From Gammaproteobacteria bacterium (GTDB lineage: Bacteria > Pseudomonadota > Gammaproteobacteria > Pseudomonadales > Azotimanducaceae), in contig JABIVN010000235.1 in the NCBI GenBank assembly GCA_018667205.1, forward strand, positions 1 to 9,575: a DNA stretch of 9,575 nt. The letters are read 5' to 3'. A model generated the notes under the pieces. It was not told where the DNA came from, made no database searches, and saw only the letters and a program-made list of their open reading frames with translations. Both the position numbers and the translations under genes were made by a program. Numbering within the stretch: position 1 is the first letter of the stretch; each line of letters starts with the position of its first letter. Positions 1 to 6,090 of the stretch are shown here, piece by piece.

Positions 1-9
1 AAAACTATA

Positions 10-1158
10 TTATAAACTTGAAACCGTAGGGACAGGAATTTCTGTCTGCGCTTGTTTTAACGCTACTTGTTCCAGACGATAAGTTTCATTTTCAATAAAT
101 TGAAGGATATTTTTCACGTCAACTTCTGACAGACTAAAGTTCGGCATCACGACCTGGTACTTTTCTATTAACGCTACTGCAATTGGATCTTTTTCAGCCA
201 ACATAACATCAGGTTCTTTTAACCAACGCGTTAGCCATTGCGGATCACGGACTTTACCCACACCAAAAAGATCGGGACCTATCTGCGGAGCATTAGGAAT
301 CTTTGCAATTCCGCCGCTTATTACGTGACAGGAGGTACACATGTTTCTGAATTTCATCTCACCTTCAGTAATCTGGCGAAGTTTGGGCGCGTCTTCATAT
401 TTGTTTCGATTCTTACGCGGTTGCTTCCAGTTATGTAGCCAGTTGCCCATTTGATTCGCAATCACGTAGGGGTTTTCCAAGGGCGAGCGTTTAACCCACC
501 GGCCGAGCGCCTGGTTACCAATCACTAGATTTACATTGTGATCTGATAGCTCACGCTCGTCTTCATCGATTGTACTAATGTAAAGACCCATCTTTTTGCG
601 CAATAACCTGATGTCTTCTTCGTCACCCGTCAGGAATGTCCAGCCTTCACCCGTCTTAAACTTTTTGGAGTAAGCATCTAAAACCGCAACCGAATCGCGA
701 TCCGGGTCAATAGTAATTGAATAGAAAAAAACGTCCTTGCCCATCCGATCACCCAGTATTTGGGACACGGTTTTTAAACGGGCAGTTTCTACTGGGCACA
801 TCTCTCCGCACGAGGTGTAAATAAAATTGACAGCGACCACCTTGTCTTTAATCAGGTCATCGTAAAAACGGACTTTCTCACCTTTAGAGGTCGTTAATTC
901 GATATTGGGAAAATAGTCCTTGCCCCAAATATCATTCGATTTTCTTCTTGTTGCAGGCGCGTGCTTTGCCGTAGCTTGTTTACCCTCCGATAAACCCTGC
1001 GTTGCTTCAACAGGCTCTTTTTCACCCTGCTGGGTCTGCGTCATCGCGCTCGCTAAACTCACTGGCAAAAAGCAGCACAGACTGATCAGCCCCGCCGCTA
1101 GCAAACTAGTCCAACGTTTTAGCATTTTCTTTTGATCGAATTTTGAACTCATGGTCAT
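10..1158 (-). CDS. Sco/SenC copper chaperone fused to a C-terminal cytochrome c domain
   Basis: A 382-residue exported protein. Residues 1-38 are a Sec signal peptide (basic start, hydrophobic 17-36, cleavage likely after ASA38). Residues ~80-245 form a Sco1/SenC/PrrC thioredoxin-like domain with copper ligands C117 and C121 (CGEMCP) and H207 (DHNVN). Residues ~262-358 form a class I cytochrome c domain with heme motif CTSCH (C274, C277, H278) and likely axial Met338 (VVMPNF). Sco proteins deliver copper to Cu centres or act as thiol reductases, and the heme domain adds electron transfer, so the protein should act in the periplasm. Standalone Sco proteins are usually about 200 residues, so this is a true fusion. 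Starts at 1158 (MTMSS) and 1152 (MSS) are both possible, and neither has a strong RBS. It lies downstream of a multicopper oxidase, its likely client or redox partner, but a terminator hairpin intervenes. A broken second copy lies at ~1471-1670. Confidence 0.92.
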   Translation of the reverse strand: MTMSSKFDQKKMLKRWTSLLAAGLISLCCFLPVSLASAMTQTQQGEKEPVEATQGLSEGKQATAKHAPATRRKSNDIWGKDYFPNIELTTSKGEKVRFYDDLIKDKVVAVNFIYTSCGEMCPVETARLKTVSQILGDRMGKDVFFYSITIDPDRDSVAVLDAYSKKFKTGEGWTFLTGDEEDIRLLRKKMGLYISTIDEDERELSDHNVNLVIGNQALGRWVKRSPLENPYVIANQMGNWLHNWKQPRKNRNKYEDAPKLRQITEGEMKFRNMCTSCHVISGGIAKIPNAPQIGPDLFGVGKVRDPQWLTRWLKEPDVMLAEKDPIAVALIEKYQVVMPNFSLSEVDVKNILQFIENETYRLEQVALKQAQTEIPVPTVSSL

Positions 1159-1185
1159 TCTTGAAATCCAGTCGTTATCATTGTT

Positions 1186-1219
1186 AAAAAAGGACCGGGG
1201 GGCATTTACATGCCCCCCG
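1186..1219 (-). terminator. Intact rho-independent terminator upstream of the Sco gene
   Basis: A perfect 10-bp GC-rich stem (1196-1205 pairs with 1210-1219) has a 4-nt loop. On the minus strand it is followed, after five bases, by six T (complement of A1186-1191). It lies after the stop of the MCO C-terminal remnant and about 30 nt before the Sco start. No convincing promoter fits between it and the Sco start, so Sco may depend on read-through. A mutated copy lies at 1714-1739. Confidence 0.8.
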
Positions 1220-1246
1220 TTTAGTTTCAGATGTTAACTGATTTCT

Positions 1247-1470
1247 TTACTGCGCGGTAAACGTAACAAGTTGTCCAGCCGGCAAGTTTCTGCCCTCGCA
1301 CTTGAATTTTCCACTGTCTCGGGTCCTGCAAGTGATGCCTGCAAGGTCTGCACTAACCTGAAGACCAGCAGCGACACTACCCTCAATCTTAATAAGGCCT
1401 CGCTCATCTACATTCTTAGCGCGAACCATAACAAGTGTCGGTTGTTGAAAGGCCGCAGCAGCTTGAGCAG
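1247..1470 (-). pseudogene. C-terminal remnant of a second multicopper oxidase gene
   Basis: On the minus strand this encodes about 73 residues almost identical to the end of the full-length MCO at 1766-5137. It runs from the last residues of the Ala-rich tail (SAQAAAAFQQPTLV) through the complete ~60-residue C-terminal domain to the same stop. Within the last 60 residues only three differ (R to L, D to N, H to Q), and both cysteines are kept. Upstream it is cut by an in-frame TAA at the join with Sco-derived DNA. The only in-frame ATG (1429) has no visible RBS, so it is probably not translated on its own. It is best read as the surviving 3' end of a duplicate MCO. By hand I count about eight synonymous and three non-synonymous differences over these 60 codons. 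Confidence 0.85.
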
Positions 1471-1670
1471 ATTACCGATCACTAGATTTACATGGTGATC
1501 TGATAGCTCGCGCTTGCCTTCATCGATTGTATTAGTATAAAGAACGATCCTTTTACGCAATACCCTGATGTCTTCTTCGTCGCCCGTCAGGAATGTTCAG
1601 CCCCACCGCTAGCCCACTAGACCACTAGACCAACGTTCTAGCATTTTCTTTTGATCAAATTTTGAACTCG
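1471..1670 (-). pseudogene. Broken, internally deleted copy of the Sco gene
   Basis: Two blocks of the intact Sco gene are recognisable. Bases 1471-1602 match 514-645 (residues ~172-215) without indels, and ~1598-1670 matches ~1087-1158 (residues ~1-24). The intervening 446 bp are missing, and the break falls on a shared 5-base CAGCC, which suggests a microhomology deletion. Further damage: Trp173 has become TGA, both N-terminal ATG codons are lost (ACG and CTA-like), and an 8-nt expansion at ~1613-1632 (duplicated CCACTAGA-like unit) shifts the frame. Most changes in the longer block are non-synonymous, as expected of an unconstrained relic. At its low-coordinate end it joins the MCO remnant directly. 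Confidence 0.85.
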
Positions 1671-1713
1671 TGGTTAGTCTAGAAACTCGGTCGTTACCGC
1701 TGTTACAGAAAGG

Positions 1714-1739
1714 CCGGGGCGCATCTACATGCCCCCCGG
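1714..1739 (-). terminator. Decayed copy of the terminator, just after the full-length MCO gene
   Basis: This is homologous to the hairpin at 1196-1219, but the stem now has a C-C mismatch (1720/1733) and the T run on the minus strand is interrupted (TTTCTG). It lies about 25 bp beyond the MCO stop and should be weaker than the intact copy, so transcription may pass into the scar and on towards the Sco gene. Confidence 0.6.
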
Positions 1740-1765
1740 TCCAATTCAGATGTTAACTGATTTCC

Positions 1766-4700
1766 TTACTGTGCGGTGAACGTGACAAGGTGCCCAGCCG
1801 GCAAGTCTCTGCCCTCGCACTTGAATTTCCCACTGTCTCGGGTCCTGCAAGTGATGCCTGCCAGGTCTGCACTAACCTGAAGGCCAGCAGCGACACTACC
1901 CTCAATCTTAATACGGCCTCGCTCGTCTACATTCTTAGCGCGAACCATAACAACTGTCGGTTGTTGAGGGGCCGCAACTGCTTGAGCAGCGGCAGCATCA
2001 GCAGCGGCAACTTCGGCAGCAGCATCAGCAGCATCAGCAGCAGCATCAGCGGCGGCTTCAGCTTCGGCGGCAGCGGCAACTTCAGCATCAGCAGCGGCAA
2101 CTTCGGCAGCGGCTTCAGCATCGGCAACTTCGGCAGCGGCTTCAGCAGCATCAGCGGCGGCTTCAGCTTCGGCGGCAGCAGCAACTTCGGCAGCAGCTTC
2201 AGCTTCAGCGGCAGCAGCAGCTTCGGCATTAGCTTCATTAGCAGCAATTTCTGCGGCGGCAGCTTCATTAGCAGCAGCTTCAGCTTCAGCTTCAGCTTCA
2301 GCTTCAGCAGCTTGGACATCTGCAGCAGCAGCATCGGCAGCAGCAGCAGCGGCATCAACGGCAGTTTGAACATCAACGGCAGCAAAGAACACGTTGGTTG
2401 TCGCACCGTTGGTTGGTATACCGTCCGATGGTCCCACACCACTTCCTTCACGGAAGGTGGGCAACGCAACCGTATCAATATATTCCACACCATCCCAAGT
2501 TGGAATTACCGATGGCATTACCTGAACCTGCCCAGGATGCTCGAGATCCCAACGTAACAACATTGCGTGATCTTCATGCTGCGTGTTGTGACAGTGCTCT
2601 ACGAAACTGCCTGCAAACTCACGGAAGTGATAAGCGATCTCGATTTCACGAGCGGCATCTTCTTCATTACCCAGTCGGAATACGTCTTTACGAGCACCGA
2701 TCTCCCACATAGGTGGTAACTGACCGTCTTTGCTGATGATCACGCCTTCTTCAAAGTGAATGTGGATCGGATGACTCCATCCACCGCCGGTAGTGAGTTT
2801 CCAAACTTCTCGCGTACCATCTCCAGAAAAACCAGCTTCTGTCGGTCCTTGTGCCAGTTGAGGTGCTGCAGACACTCGCCTCATATCCGCCGTCAATCCA
2901 CCGCCATCGTCGGTTTTAATTGTCCAGGGCGCATTATCGGTTCCGGAAGAGCGACCAAAGTGGAACTCACGACGACGCGCGTCCTTAATAGCTGCAACAT
3001 CTTCAGCGTTGTTTCGATCCCATGGCATTTCTGTCATCCGTTCTTTGCCAGGCTCAAAATCAGCGGGGTTCATACTAAGGTCAGTACCATCATAGGCCAC
3101 AACATCTAACTGCATGAACTTACCAACGACAGGATCACCTTCAGTCCAAGATGCTACGCCATCCGTAACCACAATCACTGCTTTGTATTCTTCACGCAGT
3201 ACCTGTTCTAGCGGGACATTACCTTCAACGATCTTACCGTTGCGATGTTCCAGCAAGTTTACAAAGAACAGCTTTGCGCCGGCCCCCAAATTATGCTTGG
3301 AGAAGTCAACGATGATGTCGTAACGTTCCGCAATACCGAGTTGTGGTAGCGTGCCTTTATGCTCAAGCCTGTCGCCGTCGCCATCAAGATCAGTCTTGCC
3401 ATCGAATGCAATAGCATGCTCAAGGATGTTGCCGTCATTCGCGATCATATGAAAAGGAACACGATTCCAGGAAACGTCTTGACCTGGTGCGCCCTGAATT
3501 TCACCTGTTGTACGTCCAGCAACTTCTTGAACCAGCGCCAACTTAAAGTAACGGGAGACCGAACCATCCAGGATACGGAAACGATAACTACGAGCACGAA
3601 CTTCCAGCACCGGAGAATAGAGATAGTTAACGGTCAACACGTCACCGATGAAACCATCCAAGTTAAAAATGTTAAACCATAGCTGACCTTCGTCATCGAA
3701 GGCTTTATCCGCTAAGACGATGTTCACGTCATAATCCCGGTTACCCCATGCCAGCGCATCACCCGATGGGAAAGCCAAGTTAGCCCCATCGTGTATCGAT
3801 TCGTTGCCGCGGTCTTTACCGCTGTAGTAGTTCATCATCGCCGCATCGCCCTTGTAAACATTCGGCGCGGTGAAATCGAACATATGGTCATGGAACCAGT
3901 GCGTACTCATGATTTCACGCTGATCACCCCTAACGTTGATCCGACCGTTTTCACAGGCCTTCACCCCTGGGTTCAAGTCATTAACAAACAGTGTTTCACC
4001 CTCGGCGCAAGGATATGAAGCTTTTGGATCTTCCGCTGTTGTATTGATCGTGTCGTAACCCGCGATTTGCATCGGCCATCTATAATCATAATACTGACCA
4101 GGAAAGAAGAAGGCGTTGGCAAAACCATCGCTCTCTGCCGGGTTATGGCCGTTGTGCTCATGGGTACTAACAGTATGTATACCAAAACCACGATTGGCCG
4201 TCGGGTCAATGGGCAGAGAATTGTAGTGACGGAAGATCACAGGTTCGCCGATTCGGGCCATCATTAATTTAAGTGGGAAAGTACCGTCCCAGGTCCATAG
4301 GGTTTCAGGAAGCTGGAGCGGCAAATCAGGGTGAAAGCGGGGTTCGACACCCTTAGTGCCTCCCGCAAGGTGATATAAACCACCCGGACCAAATTCACCT
4401 TTAGAGTATGTGTGCAGTTGCAATTCATTACGGAAGCCGCCGTTCTCCCTGGCACCTGACTGTCCTGTCTTAACGTATGCTTGGGGGTAAAACTCATTCC
4501 AGCGCTGATGTGCCCAGCCCTGACCACCCGCACGACCTTCCATCGGCGCATGGTCAAGAGCACGCTCGAGAAAATCTTCAATGGCTGAGGTCCATGGGTT
4601 TATATCAATTGTATTGGAAAACTCAGAAGGAAACGGATAAATGCCTCTTTGCGCTAAAAAACTGTCTAACGCGTCAGAGTCAGGCCCACTGGCTGCGTTT

Positions 4701-5137
4701 AAAGGTAACGGGAATGTTCCTCGCTCGGCAGACGCTGCCTCTGCCGGGTCAAGCTTCTGTGGACCAAACTCTTCAAAGCGCAGGAATGGCTGAGTAAACG
4801 GCAAGGCGCCAAACAACGGGCTGGCTGCACCACCTGTTGGCACATCATATGCCCCACCGGCACCTTCACTCATTGTGCCCGTGAACACCCCGTTATTAAT
4901 TCCAATATCGGCATGTTGACCATTTTGAATTTCCAGCGCTCCTTCCATTGCTGGTACCGCATCCACCAGTGCTTCACTGCGTTCTTCGCTAACGATAGGT
5001 CCCGTATATGCAGACGGATCGTCGGCAGCAGGGGGGCCGATATAATCGGGTTCAAGAGCAAAAGAAGCTGCGGCAGTAAAAATAGCCGAAAACCCCACAA
5101 TTGCGATTTGATGATGGATCGATTTATTACGTTTCAC
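1766..5137 (-). CDS. Large exported multicopper oxidase with Ala/acidic tail and C-terminal domain
   Basis: A 1123-residue laccase-type multicopper oxidase. It starts at GTG (5137), with AAGAGG ten bases upstream. Residues 1-27 are a Sec signal peptide (cleavage likely after SFA27), followed by a ~220-residue region I do not recognise. The trinuclear-cluster histidine pairs are all present: H326/H328 (HEHNGH), H416/H418 (HWFHDH), H792/H794 (HPIHIH) and H848/H850. Type 1 copper ligands are H789, C849, H854 and M859 (HCHNTQHEDHAM). A DLDGDGD stretch at 583-589 resembles a Ca2+-binding loop. C377 and C395 could form a disulfide. Residues ~926-1056 are almost only Ala, Glu and Asp, with no Lys or Arg from 897 to 1065, and a ~60-residue domain with C1097 and C1107 follows. 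The enzyme should oxidise a substrate and reduce O2 in the periplasm or outside the cell. The substrate is unknown: large MCOs include Mn(II) oxidases, but nothing here proves that. A Sco-cytochrome c fusion lies downstream. Confidence 0.93.
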   Translation of the reverse strand: MKRNKSIHHQIAIVGFSAIFTAAASFALEPDYIGPPAADDPSAYTGPIVSEERSEALVDAVPAMEGALEIQNGQHADIGINNGVFTGTMSEGAGGAYDVPTGGAASPLFGALPFTQPFLRFEEFGPQKLDPAEAASAERGTFPLPLNAASGPDSDALDSFLAQRGIYPFPSEFSNTIDINPWTSAIEDFLERALDHAPMEGRAGGQGWAHQRWNEFYPQAYVKTGQSGARENGGFRNELQLHTYSKGEFGPGGLYHLAGGTKGVEPRFHPDLPLQLPETLWTWDGTFPLKLMMARIGEPVIFRHYNSLPIDPTANRGFGIHTVSTHEHNGHNPAESDGFANAFFFPGQYYDYRWPMQIAGYDTINTTAEDPKASYPCAEGETLFVNDLNPGVKACENGRINVRGDQREIMSTHWFHDHMFDFTAPNVYKGDAAMMNYYSGKDRGNESIHDGANLAFPSGDALAWGNRDYDVNIVLADKAFDDEGQLWFNIFNLDGFIGDVLTVNYLYSPVLEVRARSYRFRILDGSVSRYFKLALVQEVAGRTTGEIQGAPGQDVSWNRVPFHMIANDGNILEHAIAFDGKTDLDGDGDRLEHKGTLPQLGIAERYDIIVDFSKHNLGAGAKLFFVNLLEHRNGKIVEGNVPLEQVLREEYKAVIVVTDGVASWTEGDPVVGKFMQLDVVAYDGTDLSMNPADFEPGKERMTEMPWDRNNAEDVAAIKDARRREFHFGRSSGTDNAPWTIKTDDGGGLTADMRRVSAAPQLAQGPTEAGFSGDGTREVWKLTTGGGWSHPIHIHFEEGVIISKDGQLPPMWEIGARKDVFRLGNEEDAAREIEIAYHFREFAGSFVEHCHNTQHEDHAMLLRWDLEHPGQVQVMPSVIPTWDGVEYIDTVALPTFREGSGVGPSDGIPTNGATTNVFFAAVDVQTAVDAAAAAADAAAADVQAAEAEAEAEAEAAANEAAAAEIAANEANAEAAAAAEAEAAAEVAAAAEAEAAADAAEAAAEVADAEAAAEVAAADAEVAAAAEAEAAADAAADAADAAAEVAAADAAAAQAVAAPQQPTVVMVRAKNVDERGRIKIEGSVAAGLQVSADLAGITCRTRDSGKFKCEGRDLPAGHLVTFTAQ
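1970..2362 (-). repeat. GCN-type repeat array encoding the MCO Ala/Glu/Asp tail
   Basis: About 390 bp of imperfect GCAGC/TTCAGC/GGCAAC units (plus-strand reading) encode residues ~926-1056 of the MCO. Higher-order periods are visible. The 34 bases from 2041 recur exactly at 2146 (period 105 bp, 35 codons), and the 25-base unit at 2096 recurs at 2123 (period 27 bp, 9 codons). All periods are multiples of three, so the frame is kept when copies change. Stops are rare in this composition, so other frames also stay open here and produce spurious Ser/Gly-rich and Leu/Lys-rich ORFs. Confidence 0.85.
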
Positions 5138-5147
5138 TTTAATCTAG

Positions 5148-5153
5148 CCTCTT
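5148..5153 (-). promoter_or_regulatory. Ribosome binding site for the MCO gene (supports the GTG start)
   Basis: AAGAGG on the minus strand lies 10 nt upstream of the GTG at 5137. The next codons give a basic N-terminus followed by a hydrophobic stretch, a normal signal peptide. This supports GTG as the real start. Confidence 0.6.
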
Positions 5154-5280
5154 GTCTGTATGGATCAAAAACTAATTTGTTTTTTTAAACATCCTATTTG
5201 TACGGTCGTTGTTAAAACTCAGACTTCCAACTTGAGCCCTCATCGATCATGGTTTCTCTCTCGGGAGAGCTTTTTTTCTC

Positions 5281-5306
5281 TTGGTAGATTTTTTACTTTT
5301 GGTAGA
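5281..5306 (-). promoter_or_regulatory. Candidate regulatory direct repeat (TCTACCAA x2)
   Basis: TCTACCAA on the minus strand occurs at 5281-5288 and again at 5299-5306, 18 bp apart, about 145 bp upstream of the MCO start in AT-rich DNA. The spacing is somewhat under two helical turns, so it could bind a regulator, but no known operator is matched. Confidence 0.25.
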
Positions 5307-5410
5307 CAGTGTTAAACTTTTTTTGGATAACAAGCAGATTAGTTTTTACAAGTGTAAATATCCGGATCAAATTGTCATTGAGTTGTATTTTTTGTGGGTT
5401 TTGTGTGTGA

Positions 5411-5446
5411 ATTGTAAGTTTTTTGTTCGGGTTGTAAGTTTTTTGT
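5411..5446 (-). promoter_or_regulatory. Candidate regulatory direct repeat, 20-bp period
   Basis: The 15-base element ACAAAAAACTTACAA (minus strand) occurs twice with a 20-bp period, at 5412-5426 and 5432-5446, and a partial third copy (GTAAGTTGT on the plus strand) follows. It lies ~275-310 bp upstream of the MCO start. The near two-turn phasing would put two bound proteins on one helix face, but a simple slippage origin in AT-rich DNA is also possible. Confidence 0.3.
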
Positions 5447-6090
5447 AAGTTGTCAGGAAAGGCTTCAAGCGTGATGGTGGCGTCAAGTGTGCAGATATAG
5501 AAAAACATCGCGATCTTGTTAGCCCGCATGTCTACGAGCAGAGAGATGCCGCTCAGCCACTCCTAAAATCAATAGCGATAGATGTTGTGAAACCCCAAAG
5601 GTTCTAGTCAACTGATCAGGCTCAGCGGCGATTGGGCGCGTTTAGTGAAGGCAGTAGCGTTGAGGCCCAGAAAACGGGGCGGCACGATTGGACTCAGCGC
5701 TGCTATAAGCACTGCCATTGTCAGCAATGGTCAAGTCTGTTGAGATTCTAGGTTGAAATCCTAGGCTGGGATCGCACTGGCGGGCACTAAAAGAGCCAGA
5801 ACAACAAATGCTTTACGAATCTTCGAGAGCTCCCATTGCAGCATGGCGAAACGTGACAGTACCTGCAGGAGCCGCTGCAACCCGCACACCGGCGCCCACA
5901 GGGATCAACTTCCTAATCATTCCAATACAGCTAACGAAGACTTCGCATCAACGGTTTGGGACCACTAGCAGTTGCGTCGTTAGAACTTCATCGTCATTTA
6001 AGCAATGTCTTCAGTGTTAATAACGCATCCAATAGTTGACTCATTAGCGAATACTCATCAGCGAATACTCACTGCCGTACTCCCGATGGC

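Larger units (their letters stand above)
5138..6090. other. Long intergenic region between the acyl-CoA operon and the MCO gene
   Basis: About 950 bp without a convincing gene. The part at ~5160-5460 is AT-rich and holds short direct repeats, so it probably contains the MCO promoter, although I could not place a good -35/-10 pair. The part at ~5540-6090 is of ordinary composition and holds only short ORFs that resemble nothing I know. On the minus strand at 5642-5737 there is a DNGS-type motif reminiscent of a DDE transposase. Just beyond the enoyl-CoA hydratase stop, a 14-bp unit is repeated at 6041-6054 and 6055-6068. No strong terminator follows the hydratase gene. Confidence 0.6.

Noticed and set aside
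1247..1429. A standalone 60-residue gene
   Set aside because: It matches the MCO C-terminus end to end, is cut by a stop at the scar junction, and has no RBS before its ATG. Annotated as a remnant, with possible residual expression noted as a question.
1970..2362. CRISPR array
   Set aside because: Repeats are contiguous, vary by codon-sized steps, lack unique spacers and encode the MCO tail.
1927..2493. Minus-strand Leu/Lys/Pro-rich ORF of 188 codons
   Set aside because: Another frame of the same low-complexity repeats, with no independent support.
1790..2557. Plus-strand Ser/Gly/Phe-rich ORF of 255 codons
   Set aside because: Antisense shadow of the MCO tail. The repeat composition contains few stops in any frame, and the MCO frame has signal peptide, copper motifs and a continuous domain.
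5255..5277. Plus-strand hairpin with a run of seven T
   Set aside because: The stem is only about 4 bp and no plus-strand gene ends here. On the minus strand no T run follows it.
5293..5529. 78-residue minus-strand ORF in the AT-rich leader
   Set aside because: Composition follows the local AT richness, with no family resemblance and no RBS. It covers the repeated elements and is more likely untranslated.
5813..5920. 35-codon minus-strand ORF starting MIRKLIPVGAG
   Set aside because: Too short, with no good RBS or recognised family. The signal-peptide-like stretch in the neighbouring frame (ending ASAIPA) stops at once.
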